Assembly (NCBI GenBank): GCA_045613945.1
Contig: JAZLBZ010000017.1
Location: forward strand, 59,508-123,507
DNA from: HGM04593 sp045613945
GTDB lineage: Bacteria; Bacteroidota; Bacteroidia; Bacteroidales; Bacteroidaceae
Direction: 5' to 3'
DNA length: 64,000 nt
In this document: positions 7,318 through 16,392 of the stretch, piece by piece
Numbering within the stretch: position 1 is the stretch's first letter
Layout: each line of letters begins with the position of its first letter
Notes under the pieces: model-generated
What the model was told of the DNA's origin: nothing
What the model saw: only the letters and a program-made list of their open reading frames with translations
Database searches by the model: none
Made by a program: the position numbers and the translations under genes

Positions 7318-9522
7318 TTACATATGCTCGTATACCTTGTTCTCAACCTTGTAACTGTTGCCAATTGCCTCCTGAATGAGCTGGCCAATTACGTTAGGGT
7401 TGTTAAAGAAGTCAAGTGATTGGATGTAGTCGGCCTCAGCCTGTGCATCAAACTCGGCGTTCTTTGCCTCCTTAGAGAGTACCTTAACTACGTATACAGC
7501 GTTGTCGCCCTTGATTGGCGCACTAACCTCGCCTGCCTCCATCTTTGCAACAGCGGCGCTGATAACCAACTCGTCGGCATTGATTGACTGTACAGATGTT
7601 GCCTTCTTGTACTCTACCTTGTCAGTTGTGCTGAACTTGATGTTCTCGTTTGCCTTCAAGTCGTCAATGCTCTTGCCCTTCAAGTCGGCAGCGATGAGGT
7701 CACCCTTCTTCTCGCTGATGAGCTGGAACTTGATGTTCTCTTTAACCTTGTCAAGTGCAACATAGCCCTCGGGAGTGATATCCTTGATTGCTGCAACAAT
7801 GAAATACTTCTTGTTGCCAGAGATGTACTCGTAGATGTTTGAAATCTCGCCTACATTTCTGCCGCCAAGAACCCATCTCAAGAGGTCTCTTGTACCAGGC
7901 TTGTTGGCAACGTTAGGGCTGTTGGGGTTGAGTGAGCGCTGCTGCTCGAGACGGTATGTTGTAGAGAGTACCTTCTCCTGCAACTCGTCAAGGTTCTTGC
8001 AAGATGTTACCAACTGGCTCAACTTGTTGTACTCGGCATTGTATGTCTCGGCGCTTACAGGAATCTTGCGCTCGATGATGAGAGCGTCGTATGCCTCTAC
8101 CTCACCCTTCTTCTCAATAACCTGGAAGATGAGCTTTGCGTTTGCACCGAAATCAATTACGTCGTATTTGTTGATTGCTGCAGTGTAAACCTGCTTCTGT
8201 GCCTCGGGAGTTGGGATGAAACCGATAGTAGTAACAAAGTTCTTTGTCTTGAACTCAACTGTGTCTGCGCTGTAGTTCTCGGCAATCTTGTCAAAGTCGG
8301 CCTTGTTGTTCAATGCGTTGAGCAAACTGTCGGCTGTTGCACTGAGTTCCTCGGCAGACTCGCTCTGGATTGCAATGGCACGCAACTTGATTGTATCGGG
8401 AATCATCTCCTTTCTTACATTCATCACAAGGCTGATTGTGTTGTCGTTTCTGTCCTCAAAAGGTGCAACAACCTCGCCTGCATTGTTCTGCTGAACATGG
8501 AACTTGTGGTTCTCCTTGAACTTGTTTACATAGTTCTGGCCCTCGGCGTCAATTGTGATAGCGTCGATAGTCCACAAGAAACCGTCGTATATGCACTCCG
8601 AAGATGAGTACATTGCGATGTCGTTAATGTCGGCATCCTCCTTCTTGAGGTCAGCAGCAATTCTGTCAAGTTCAGAGCGTACTGCATTGATATCCTTGCT
8701 TGTTGGTCTGATTTCCTTGTTGATGTAGCTGATATCGTAAAGGTTGAAAGGAACCTTGAAGAAATTGTCCTTGTTTGCATTGTAGTACTCCTCAATCTCC
8801 TTGTCGCTTACTGTAACAAGAGAATCGGCGTAGTTGCTGTATGGATAGGCTGCAATCTCAACATTATATGTGTTGTTGTTGAGGTCGAAGTTGCTCTGTG
8901 CAACAGCCTGGTTGGGAGTTGATGAGCAGAATGCGAAGATGCTCATGAGTTTTCTGCTGATAACGTCGCAGGTGATGCTTGTCTCAATGAACTTCCATGC
9001 GTTGTGCAGGTTCTCCAGTTCCTCGGGCATTGAACCGCTCTCCTTATAGTTGAGGTACTCTGCGTTGATTGAGTTGATGAACTCTACATTGAATGCACCT
9101 GTAGGTGTTGAGAATGCCTGTGGCAGACGGTTTGTGTACTGCTGTGCAACGCCGCCCCAGTTTGTGCTCAGGATGTAACTGAGTTCCTCTGGTGTTACGG
9201 TGAGGCCTGCTTTCTCTGCCTGTGCCTTCAATGACTTGTAGTTTGTGAGTGTGTTCCAGGCCATCTGTGTCACCTCCTCCTGCTTGCTCTCGTCAAGAGA
9301 AGTAACATTGTTGAGCAACTTGTATGCCTCCTCGCACTGGTTGCGGAAATCATAGAAATCGCTTGCTGTGATACTCTCGCCGTTGATTGTTCCGGCAACA
9401 GCCTCTTCAGGGCCTTTCTGGAAAAGTTTTACAATGTCTCCTGCTATGAATGCAAAAAGTGCAATGCCGACGAAGGCAATAAGCAGTGAGCCTTTGTTAC
9501 GTAGCTTTTGTAGTGTAGCCAT
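7318..9522 (-). CDS. ppiD: PpiD/SurA-type periplasmic folding factor
   Basis: 734 residues. A short cytoplasmic tail (MATLQKLRNKG), one membrane helix (~12-32), then a large periplasmic part: the SurA_N-type helical chaperone domain (EEAVAGTINGESITASDF onward) and one or two parvulin-like segments (~370-480 and 550-620). The parvulin segment keeps the general fold pattern (ADFDKIAENYSADT) but the usual GGdLGwf and active-site His positions are not recognisable, so it may act mainly as a chaperone for outer-membrane proteins. It ends the envelope block that starts with coaX but has its own promoter at 9570-9577. Confidence 0.85.
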   Translation of the reverse strand: MATLQKLRNKGSLLIAFVGIALFAFIAGDIVKLFQKGPEEAVAGTINGESITASDFYDFRNQCEEAYKLLNNVTSLDESKQEEVTQMAWNTLTNYKSLKAQAEKAGLTVTPEELSYILSTNWGGVAQQYTNRLPQAFSTPTGAFNVEFINSINAEYLNYKESGSMPEELENLHNAWKFIETSITCDVISRKLMSIFAFCSSTPNQAVAQSNFDLNNNTYNVEIAAYPYSNYADSLVTVSDKEIEEYYNANKDNFFKVPFNLYDISYINKEIRPTSKDINAVRSELDRIAADLKKEDADINDIAMYSSSECIYDGFLWTIDAITIDAEGQNYVNKFKENHKFHVQQNNAGEVVAPFEDRNDNTISLVMNVRKEMIPDTIKLRAIAIQSESAEELSATADSLLNALNNKADFDKIAENYSADTVEFKTKNFVTTIGFIPTPEAQKQVYTAAINKYDVIDFGANAKLIFQVIEKKGEVEAYDALIIERKIPVSAETYNAEYNKLSQLVTSCKNLDELQEKVLSTTYRLEQQRSLNPNSPNVANKPGTRDLLRWVLGGRNVGEISNIYEYISGNKKYFIVAAIKDITPEGYVALDKVKENIKFQLISEKKGDLIAADLKGKSIDDLKANENIKFSTTDKVEYKKATSVQSINADELVISAAVAKMEAGEVSAPIKGDNAVYVVKVLSKEAKNAEFDAQAEADYIQSLDFFNNPNVIGQLIQEAIGNSYKVENKVYEHM

Positions 9523-9569
9523 AGTTGAATTTTATTTTTAGTTTATTAATTTTTTTATGTACAACACGG

Positions 9570-9577
9570 CAAAGTTA
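9570..9577 (-). promoter_or_regulatory. -7 promoter box of ppiD
   Basis: Minus-strand TAACTTTG, 48 bases before the ppiD ATG, matches TAnnTTTG. The -33 region is not clear. Confidence 0.5.
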
Positions 9578-9627
9578 CTAAAATGCTTTGAATTATTGTA
9601 ATACTTGAGGCAAAAAGTTAACGAAAT

Positions 9628-9667
9628 AATGGGTAAAAAACGCCCTTTCTGGCGATTTCTACCCATT
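9628..9667 (-). terminator. Hairpin after CNNM gene
   Basis: AATGGGTA pairs with TACCCATT, with an inner CGCC/GGCG pair. It lies between the CNNM stop and the ppiD promoter, where a terminator is expected. Confidence 0.55.
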
Positions 9668-9710
9668 GTTGCTGAAAAGTGTCACTTCTGCTTGCAGAGC
9701 AGTCTGCTAA

Positions 9711-10985
9711 TTAGCCTACCAATGACAACTTGACAAGTTCTATTTTTGTGCTGTGCTGCTTTATCGGGCGTATCTTGTACTTCCCGATGCTGATGACCTC
9801 GTTGAGCTGTGGAAAACGCTGGTGGTGTGCAAGGATGAAACCGCCAAGTGTCTGATACTCATCAGATTCGGGCAACCCTAAATCGAAGAGTTCGTTAATG
9901 CGCTCAATCTCAAGTCGGCCCGATAGGATATATTCGTTGTTGCCCAATGACTTGGCAACAAGGTTCTGGTTGTCGTGCTCATCCTCAATTTCGCCGATAA
10001 TCTCCTCTAAAAGGTCCTCGAGCGAGATGATGCCCGATGTGCCGCCGAACTCATCGACTACCACAGCCAATGATTTCTTTTGCTGCATGAGTGTGCGCAT
10101 CAGTTTCTGCGCCGACAGTGTCTCGGGCACAATTGGCATCTTGCATATTTTCTGCTGCCACTTCTTGGTAAGTCGGAACAGTTCTGATGAGTGTATGTAG
10201 CCTATGATGTCGTCAATGTTATCCTTGTAGACAACGATTTTTGAGTGTCCCGATTCAATGAATACCGACTTGAGTTCCTCGAGCGGAGTGTTATATTCAA
10301 CAGCCTCAATCTCTGTGCGGGGAACAAGGCAGTCCCTGACCTTGATGTTGGAGAAATCGAGCGCATTCTGGAATATGAGCACATCGTTGTCAATCTTCTC
10401 CTCGTCATCGGCATTCTCTATCGAGGCAAGGATAAGGTTGTTGAGTTCTGTCTTAGAGAAGGTCGTATCGTGTGATTCGCTCTTTATCTTTGTACCTATG
10501 AGGCGCAGTAGGAGTGTGGAGCATACGGTTGTGAAACGCGATAGCGGGTATAGCAGTATGTATATCGGATATGTTATGAGCGCAAAGCGCTTGAGCGAAC
10601 GGTTGGGGTTTATGCGGAACAGTGCTTTTGGAATGAACTCGCCGGTGAAAATGATGACTATTGTCGATATGAGTGTCTCAAGGAACAGGTTGAGCGATGT
10701 GGCTCCTTCCAATCCTTTGAGTATTGTCATATTCAGCAACTGTGCCATGAGCATACCATAGATGACGATGGATATGTTGTTCCCGACGAGCAGTGTCGAG
10801 ATAAAATTATTGCTGTTGGAATAGAATCTGTTAATGACAAATGATGTTATCGAGCGGTTGTTCTGGTCAATGCCCAGCAGCAGCCTGTTCGATGATACAA
10901 ATGCTATCTCCATTCCCGAGAATAGTGCCGAGAACAGGATGACTATTGTGAGTGACAGAATGAGTGATAGAATGGGCGTTAACAT
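9711..10985 (-). CDS. CNNM/CorC-type transporter with CBS pair
   Basis: 424 residues from the ATG at 10985, which follows the lptC stop by four bases. Domain order: DUF21/CNNM membrane domain with three to four helices (~8-180; LFSGMEIAFVSSNR is the family signature), a CBS pair (~205-320), and the C-terminal CorC_HlyC domain (~335-420; GTSGIISLEDLLEEIIG). The family moves or senses Mg2+/Co2+; older annotations call it hemolysin, and the Bacteroidetes relative GldE is linked to gliding. Its conserved position behind lptC suggests an envelope role, but the substrate cannot be read from sequence. Confidence 0.85.
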   Translation of the reverse strand: MLTPILSLILSLTIVILFSALFSGMEIAFVSSNRLLLGIDQNNRSITSFVINRFYSNSNNFISTLLVGNNISIVIYGMLMAQLLNMTILKGLEGATSLNLFLETLISTIVIIFTGEFIPKALFRINPNRSLKRFALITYPIYILLYPLSRFTTVCSTLLLRLIGTKIKSESHDTTFSKTELNNLILASIENADDEEKIDNDVLIFQNALDFSNIKVRDCLVPRTEIEAVEYNTPLEELKSVFIESGHSKIVVYKDNIDDIIGYIHSSELFRLTKKWQQKICKMPIVPETLSAQKLMRTLMQQKKSLAVVVDEFGGTSGIISLEDLLEEIIGEIEDEHDNQNLVAKSLGNNEYILSGRLEIERINELFDLGLPESDEYQTLGGFILAHHQRFPQLNEVISIGKYKIRPIKQHSTKIELVKLSLVG

Positions 10986-10989
10986 TGTG

Positions 10990-11574
10990 CTATTGGTCAA
11001 CAGTGTAAATTCCTTTTGTGTTCCTGATTTGCCAGACCGACAGGTCCTGGTTGGATGAGAACCCGACTCCTTCGGTTATCTGGTCCTCCTGTTCTACCCT
11101 GATGTATGCATCGGAATAGATGATTTTCTCCTCCTGGTCCCAGTAGAGGAGGTCGGTGTAGAAACGCTGGCTCTGAGGGTTTGTCATGTTCACGTTGCCT
11201 ACGAGTTTCCACAGTTTGGCCTCGTTGAAATAGAATGCAGTGTCGCACTTGATGGTTGCCTCTACATTCATCAATGTGTCGAACTTCTCAAGGAAGAGTC
11301 CCTTCTCAAAAGCCCAGTATGGTGGTCGGCGTTTGCTGTAGACCATCCATTCGTCTGCTTCAATCCTGTAGCATATGTGCCCCGAGTCGCTTATGGTAGT
11401 GTTCACTCCGTACGTGCTCATTACAGCGATAGAGTCGGGTTGCTCAAAGGCCGGGACAGTACCCCTGGTGCTCTCTTTGCACGAGAAATGTAAAATCAGT
11501 ACAACAACTGCCGTAACGGCAGTTGTTGTACGATGTATGATATGGCCGAGATTAGCGGATTGTTGTTGTCTCAT
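10990..11574 (-). CDS. lptC: LPS export protein LptC
   Basis: 194 residues from the ATG at 11574, overlapping the end of the TPR gene by 23 bases. N-terminal signal anchor with a lipobox-like LHFSC. The rest is the single beta-jellyroll LptC domain (MVYSKRRPPYWAFEKGLFLEKF; TLMNVEATIKCDTAFYFNEAKLW split over successive strands) that bridges LptB2FG to LptA and carries lipopolysaccharide across the periplasm. Bacteroidetes LptC proteins are often predicted lipoproteins like this one. Confidence 0.85.
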   Translation of the reverse strand: MRQQQSANLGHIIHRTTTAVTAVVVLILHFSCKESTRGTVPAFEQPDSIAVMSTYGVNTTISDSGHICYRIEADEWMVYSKRRPPYWAFEKGLFLEKFDTLMNVEATIKCDTAFYFNEAKLWKLVGNVNMTNPQSQRFYTDLLYWDQEEKIIYSDAYIRVEQEDQITEGVGFSSNQDLSVWQIRNTKGIYTVDQ

Positions 11575-12982
11575 TAATCCAGCCACCGATTGTTACTTTT
11601 TCGCCGACCTTGTAGCCCTTCATGAACAACTCCTCGTTTGAAGGTGTGTACTTCTTGTAGTTAGCAATGAGTTTGTCGGCCTCGCGCTTAACTGATGGGT
11701 CAACGCTCTTTGCACGCTCAAGACGGTCGATGCAGAGGTAGTATGTACAGCTGTTCTTTGTGTTGTCGTCGCTCCATGTTGGAGTTGCAGCGTAGCAGCG
11801 TGCAATGAGGATGTGTGGCTCGCCATACTTTGAGTTGAGGGCAAGGGCCTTCTGTGCGTAAGAGCGTGCCTTGCCGTACTTGCTGAGCTGGTAGTAGATA
11901 TCAGCAACCTTGTAGCAGAGTTCTGACTTGTTGGTTACACTGGCCTCCAGTTCAATTGCACGGTCAAAGAACTCCATTGCCTTGTCAATGTCACCTCTCT
12001 TGAAGTAGCGGTAGCCGCAACCCATAGCAGCCTTTGATGTTGGGTTAGGGTCAATCTCAAGAGCATACTCTGATGCAGCAAGGTATGCGTCCTGATTAGT
12101 ACACTTAAGCATTGCCATGACTGTGATTACCTTGTTGAGGTACTCGATATTGTCCTTGTTCTCCTCAATGAGTGGAGCATAGATTCTGTCCAAATCCTCG
12201 CAAGATGCAGCGCCGCTGTTGATGAAGTATGCGTCGATGTTGCTCTTTGCTACACGTGATGCATCAATCATCTTGCCATACTTAACAGCGTTGATACTAT
12301 CCTTTGCCTCGCCGTAATCCTGGTACTTCTGCATGCAGATTTCAATGTTGTCGTGGTACTTGTCGAGCACGTCAACAATATATACCGATGCGTTGAGGTA
12401 GTCCTCGATAATCTGCTCGCCGTGGCTTGTGTCGTTCTTGTACTTGAGACCTGAATACTTCATGAACAGTTCGGTAACAGCGTACTCAGACTGGCCCTGC
12501 TCAAGCGCAACAGACTTTGCAAGGATATCATAGACCTCCTCTACTGGTGCATTCTTGCGGTACTTGATGAGGTCAATAGCCTTTTTGCCCAGAATCTTAC
12601 CCTCAGACAACTTTGTCTTTGTGATTTCCTGGAGCAGGTCAAGGTACTTTATCTGCTGGTCGTATGTAGAGATAAGTTCGTCAATGTATACCTCTTTCTG
12701 CTGTGGGTCGGCCTCTTTCTTGATTAGTTCGGTAAGAATCTTGATACCGTTTGTGTATGTGTCAACGCGTGCAACAGGGAACTCGTTGAAAAGGATTTTC
12801 CATGCATCGTAAGCAACTTTGAAATCCTTGTTGTCAACATTTGAGTTCATGATGCTGATGGTGCTTCGGCATCGTGTGCTATCCTCTTCGGTTGGACCGA
12901 AACGGTGAGGGTTGCTAACGCCGTTCTGCGCGTTAGCAGCAATTGCAATGAATGCAATGAATGCTAAAAATAGTTTTTTCAT
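11552..12982 (-). CDS. Periplasmic tetratricopeptide-repeat protein
   Basis: 476 residues from MKKLFLAF (ATG at 12982), with a signal peptide ending at NAQ. TPR-like helical pairs are visible, best at ~330-400 (AAMGCGYRYFKRGDIDKAM, YQLSKYGKARSYAQKAL). The function is not known. It is conserved between an OmpP1-like barrel and lptC in Bacteroidales, suggesting a scaffold in envelope assembly. An upstream in-frame TTG at 13033 would add residues before the signal peptide and is rejected. Confidence 0.8.
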   Translation of the reverse strand: MKKLFLAFIAFIAIAANAQNGVSNPHRFGPTEEDSTRCRSTISIMNSNVDNKDFKVAYDAWKILFNEFPVARVDTYTNGIKILTELIKKEADPQQKEVYIDELISTYDQQIKYLDLLQEITKTKLSEGKILGKKAIDLIKYRKNAPVEEVYDILAKSVALEQGQSEYAVTELFMKYSGLKYKNDTSHGEQIIEDYLNASVYIVDVLDKYHDNIEICMQKYQDYGEAKDSINAVKYGKMIDASRVAKSNIDAYFINSGAASCEDLDRIYAPLIEENKDNIEYLNKVITVMAMLKCTNQDAYLAASEYALEIDPNPTSKAAMGCGYRYFKRGDIDKAMEFFDRAIELEASVTNKSELCYKVADIYYQLSKYGKARSYAQKALALNSKYGEPHILIARCYAATPTWSDDNTKNSCTYYLCIDRLERAKSVDPSVKREADKLIANYKKYTPSNEELFMKGYKVGEKVTIGGWINETTTIR

Positions 12983-13005
12983 AATTTTATCGTCTTTTGT
13001 TTTAT

Positions 13006-14277
13006 TTATCTTACTCTCAGTTTCATGAACCAACTCTCGTTGAATGTGATGCCGATGTTGATTCTCAAACAGTTCTCAGTGATCATGCCCGCCGAGCGTG
13101 GTTCAAGGTGGACGAACTCTCCCGATATGTGCAGCGTGCCGTGACTGTAATTATTGTTGTTATTGTAGAATGGTATTGAGATACCGGCACTTACACCATA
13201 TTCATCACATCCTGCCTGCCCTTTGATTTTAGTGTAGGGCTGTGCGTAGTATAAACCGGCTCTGTAACTCATCATCTTCAGCAGGTTCTTTGACATCTGG
13301 TTTGGTGAGTATTGTGCACCCACAGATATCTTGCTCCTGTCTGTTCCCACGCTTATCCTGTCACCTTGACCGGCTCCCTCCTGGTCAAAGAATGTCGATG
13401 TGCTCCACTGCTGGTATGTGTAGTCGGCGCCAAAAGTCAGCCGGTCGTCATATCTGTAGGTGAAACCTCCTCCGTATGTGTGCGGCAGGCGGAATCCGCC
13501 GGGGATTGATGTCTCATTAGTGGCGCCCGATGTAGTGCTAGTCAATGTTGCGGTCGCATTCAGGTCGTGTCCCAGGGAGTATGTTGCTCCAAGTGTCAGG
13601 TGATGCTTGGCTGCCAATCTCGCCATAAACTGCATACCAAAGTCTACCTTGTAGTTGCTTATCGTTGCATTGTAGGTCTTTGAACGGTTGGTGCTGTTGG
13701 GGAACTCCGATACGACCTGGTGAGTTATGTCGCCATATATGTATGAGCCCATCACGCCGGCCGAGAACCATGAGAACGGTTTCCATCCCAAGCCTATGTA
13801 TGGCTGGTAGATGCCACCGGTACCGTTGTATGTCTCGCTATGCACCTCGTTTGTTCCTTGTGAAGATGTGGTGCTGAACGAGTATCCTACATTTGAGTAG
13901 GGGAGGAAACCTGCCGACAGGCCAAGACCCTTGCACAGACGGAACTGTATGGCAACGTAGTCAAAACTTGCGTTACGGGCGTTGATTCGTTTCTTGCCCT
14001 CCTTGAAGTTTACGTTCTGCATTGAGAAACCTGCCTCAAAAAGCATTGTCAGCGTATCTGCTACAGAGAACGATGCGGGGTTGGTGACATTGATGAAGTC
14101 ATGGCTGCGCAGTGCATATCCCAAGCCGCCCATTTGCCTGTTGATGCCCAGGCTCTGGTTGGACAGGATGCCGACACCATAACGTGAATATGGTGAATTT
14201 ATTCCATTATCGGCCGATACACCCATAACGGAAAGCACTATCATCACTATTGCAAGTATTCTTTTGTCAATTGCCAT
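13006..14277 (-). CDS. Outer-membrane beta-barrel protein
   Basis: 423 residues from the ATG at 14277 (MAIDKRIL), overlapping the coaX 3' end by 11 bases. Signal peptide to ~VSADN, then INSPYSRYGVGIL, typical of Bacteroidales barrel proteins of unknown substrate. Alternating aromatic beta strands continue to the C-terminal strand (CLRINIGITFNESWFMKLRV). It resembles FadL/OmpP1-type long barrels in overall pattern, but no transported substrate can be named. Located in the coaX-OMP-TPR-lptC block. Confidence 0.78.
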   Translation of the reverse strand: MAIDKRILAIVMIVLSVMGVSADNGINSPYSRYGVGILSNQSLGINRQMGGLGYALRSHDFINVTNPASFSVADTLTMLFEAGFSMQNVNFKEGKKRINARNASFDYVAIQFRLCKGLGLSAGFLPYSNVGYSFSTTSSQGTNEVHSETYNGTGGIYQPYIGLGWKPFSWFSAGVMGSYIYGDITHQVVSEFPNSTNRSKTYNATISNYKVDFGMQFMARLAAKHHLTLGATYSLGHDLNATATLTSTTSGATNETSIPGGFRLPHTYGGGFTYRYDDRLTFGADYTYQQWSTSTFFDQEGAGQGDRISVGTDRSKISVGAQYSPNQMSKNLLKMMSYRAGLYYAQPYTKIKGQAGCDEYGVSAGISIPFYNNNNNYSHGTLHISGEFVHLEPRSAGMITENCLRINIGITFNESWFMKLRVR

Positions 14278-14992
14278 AATCAAGTAAAATTCTATTCAGT
14301 CCCTTAGCAACTAAATATTTGTCTGCAAAGATGCAATTTTTTACGCGATTTTTCAAAGGTTTTTCGTCACCGCCAGTTAAAAAAACCAAAACATCGCAAT
14401 ATTTTTGTTTAAATTCATTAATATAGCCGTCAATCTCATGGCAGATGCCGTTTATCACGCCGCTTCTGATGGCTGTTTCGGTGTCGTATCCAATGGCGGG
14501 AATGTCGCCCTCCTTGTCAACCATCGGCAGTCGCGAGGTGTATTCGTGGAGCGCTCTTAGGCGCATCTTTATTCCGGGAGCAATGTTGCCTCCATTGTAT
14601 TTGCCATCCTTGCTCACAAAGTCAACGGTTATGGCGCTGCCGGCATCAATCACAAGTATGTTGCGGTTTGGTGCTTCGCTCCATGCTCCCACTGCTGCCG
14701 CTATTCTGTCGCTGCCCAAAGTCTCTGGGGTCCTGTAGGCTATCTCTAGCGGTGTGGGCGTGCTGTTGCTGAATCTTACCACAGGGCACTGCAATCTTGA
14801 AATCTCTTTTACCAGTTCGTTGCTATCGGCAATGACCGATGAAATAATCACCTTTTCAATGTCGTAGAGCCTGTTCCATTCGTCTATGACATCGAATGAT
14901 GAGTTGCTTTTCCTGGTGTGGAGAATCATCTGTTCCCCGTTGAATAGAAAAAATTTTGCGCTGTTGTTCCCTATGTCTATAATGAGATTCAA
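14267..14992 (-). CDS. coaX: Type III pantothenate kinase, TTG start
   Basis: 241 residues. CoaX phosphorylates pantothenate, the first step to coenzyme A, in the cytoplasm. Signatures: N-terminal NLIIDIGNNSAKFFLF (ASKHA phosphate loop), GSDRIAAAVGA, VIDAGSAITVDF and GGNIAPGI. No ATG lies at the conserved N-terminus; the codon before NLIIDIGN is TTG at 14992-14990. A promoter box TATCTTTG at 15023-15016 places the transcript start only ~17 bases upstream, so all upstream in-frame starts are outside the mRNA and TTG must be used. Confidence 0.88.
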   Translation of the reverse strand: MNLIIDIGNNSAKFFLFNGEQMILHTRKSNSSFDVIDEWNRLYDIEKVIISSVIADSNELVKEISRLQCPVVRFSNSTPTPLEIAYRTPETLGSDRIAAAVGAWSEAPNRNILVIDAGSAITVDFVSKDGKYNGGNIAPGIKMRLRALHEYTSRLPMVDKEGDIPAIGYDTETAIRSGVINGICHEIDGYINEFKQKYCDVLVFLTGGDEKPLKNRVKNCIFADKYLVAKGLNRILLDYGN

Positions 14993-15015
14993 TGCCCTTG
15001 CTGTTAAATTGTTTG

Positions 15016-15023
15016 CAAAGATA
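15016..15023 (-). promoter_or_regulatory. -7 promoter box of coaX operon
   Basis: Minus-strand TATCTTTG, a perfect match to TAnnTTTG, 24 bases before the TTG start. It drives coaX and probably the whole envelope block. Confidence 0.65.
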
Positions 15024-15167
15024 CTGAAAATAATCCATATTTTTAAATATTTTCTTTGAATATAATGCATTTCGTTCATAAATATGCGGTTTTGTGTGTA
15101 ATTATAATATTTTGCTCTTGCTGCGAAAATAGTGAAGTTTGTTTCGCATTTCTCGCTCGTTTGTGCC

Positions 15168-15175
15168 TATATTTG
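15168..15175 (+). promoter_or_regulatory. -7 promoter box of the DUF4105 gene
   Basis: TATATTTG followed by a 26-base leader to the ATG at 15202. It rules out the in-frame TTG at 15139 as a start. Confidence 0.6.
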
Positions 15176-15201
15176 CAAAATATTATGTAATCTATCTATT
15201 T

Positions 15202-16392
15202 ATGAATATATACAAGCGGATTTTATTGTTTTTAATCCTTTCTCTTTCGGTTGCAGGCAGTGTGAGCGCGGATGTCAGGGTTAGTGTCCTTACCTGTTCG
15301 CCGGGAGATGAGGCTTATTCCCTCTACGGTCATACGGCTCTCCGTTACTGCGACACTTCAAGAGGTGTTGACGTGGTGTTCAATTACGGGTGCTTTGATT
15401 TCAGCACTCCTAATTTTGGGTGGCGTTTTGTGCTTGGCGAAACTGATTATATGGTAGGCTGCACCGATTTTGAGAATTTTCTTCCCGAATATATCATGCG
15501 TGGCTCGGGGGTGGTGGAGCAGGTTATTGACCTGAGCGATGAAGAGGCGTTCCTTCTTTTTAAGGAGTTGCTGGTGAATATAAGGCCCGAGAATAGGGTG
15601 TACCGTTATCGTTATCTCGACAATAACTGTACTACCAAAGTGCGCGACAAGTTGCTTGAGGCGCTTGCCAAGCGCAATGGCAATATTGCGTATGAGGATA
15701 GCATGGTTGCGGGCAGAACCTATCGCGATGCCTTGAATCTTCCCTCGATGAAACATCCCTGGTATACATTCGGCATTAATCTGTTGCTTGGCGCCGGTGT
15801 GGACGAACCGCTTACCCGCGAGTCGGCACAGTTCTTGCCGCTTGATTTTATGAACGCTCTCAATGGGATGTCTGTTGCACAGGGCGATGGCACAGAACGC
15901 AAGGTGGTTGCCGAGACAAACATCTTGCTTGCCGAGAACAAGAAGGCTGCTGTACGCAGCAACTTCACCCCCTTCAATGCGTCGTTGCTGCTGTTGCTTG
16001 CCACCTTTATTGCAATGCTGTGCGAACTGCGCAAGCGCAAGACCTTTTGGGGTGTTGATGTGGTGCTGATGCTTGCCCAGGGCCTGTCGGGCTCATTGCT
16101 GCTCTTTATGGCGCTTTTCTCTGAGCATCCGGCAGTGGATGTAAACTGGCTGATAGTAATGTTCAATCCATTGGCGCTTGTGCTGCTGCCAATATATGTC
16201 TGCCGCATAAGAAAACACAGGCCCATGACTATTGCCTGGGTACAGGTGGCGCTGTTCGCGCTGTTTGTGCTGACGGCACTGCTTGGCCTGCAGGTATATC
16301 CTGCGCCTATATATTTCTGCGCAATTTCACTGCTTGTGCGTTCATTGTTCCACATTTATAAAGATAAGATATGCGATTTAAATATTGTGTGA
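15202..16392 (+). CDS. DUF4105 protein, Lnb-type lipoprotein N-acyltransferase candidate
   Basis: 396 residues from MNIYKRILLF. A signal peptide/anchor is followed by a periplasmic DUF4105 domain (~25-250) with the motifs YSLYGHTALR (His) and YLDNNCTTKVRD (Cys), plausible catalytic His and Cys. The C-terminal third has four to five membrane helices (~265-390). DUF4105 proteins of Bacteroides have been linked to N-acylation of lipoproteins (Lnb); I rely on that family knowledge for the role. It overlaps the next gene by 22 bases, so the two are translationally linked. Confidence 0.75.
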   Translation: MNIYKRILLFLILSLSVAGSVSADVRVSVLTCSPGDEAYSLYGHTALRYCDTSRGVDVVFNYGCFDFSTPNFGWRFVLGETDYMVGCTDFENFLPEYIMRGSGVVEQVIDLSDEEAFLLFKELLVNIRPENRVYRYRYLDNNCTTKVRDKLLEALAKRNGNIAYEDSMVAGRTYRDALNLPSMKHPWYTFGINLLLGAGVDEPLTRESAQFLPLDFMNALNGMSVAQGDGTERKVVAETNILLAENKKAAVRSNFTPFNASLLLLLATFIAMLCELRKRKTFWGVDVVLMLAQGLSGSLLLFMALFSEHPAVDVNWLIVMFNPLALVLLPIYVCRIRKHRPMTIAWVQVALFALFVLTALLGLQVYPAPIYFCAISLLVRSLFHIYKDKICDLNIV

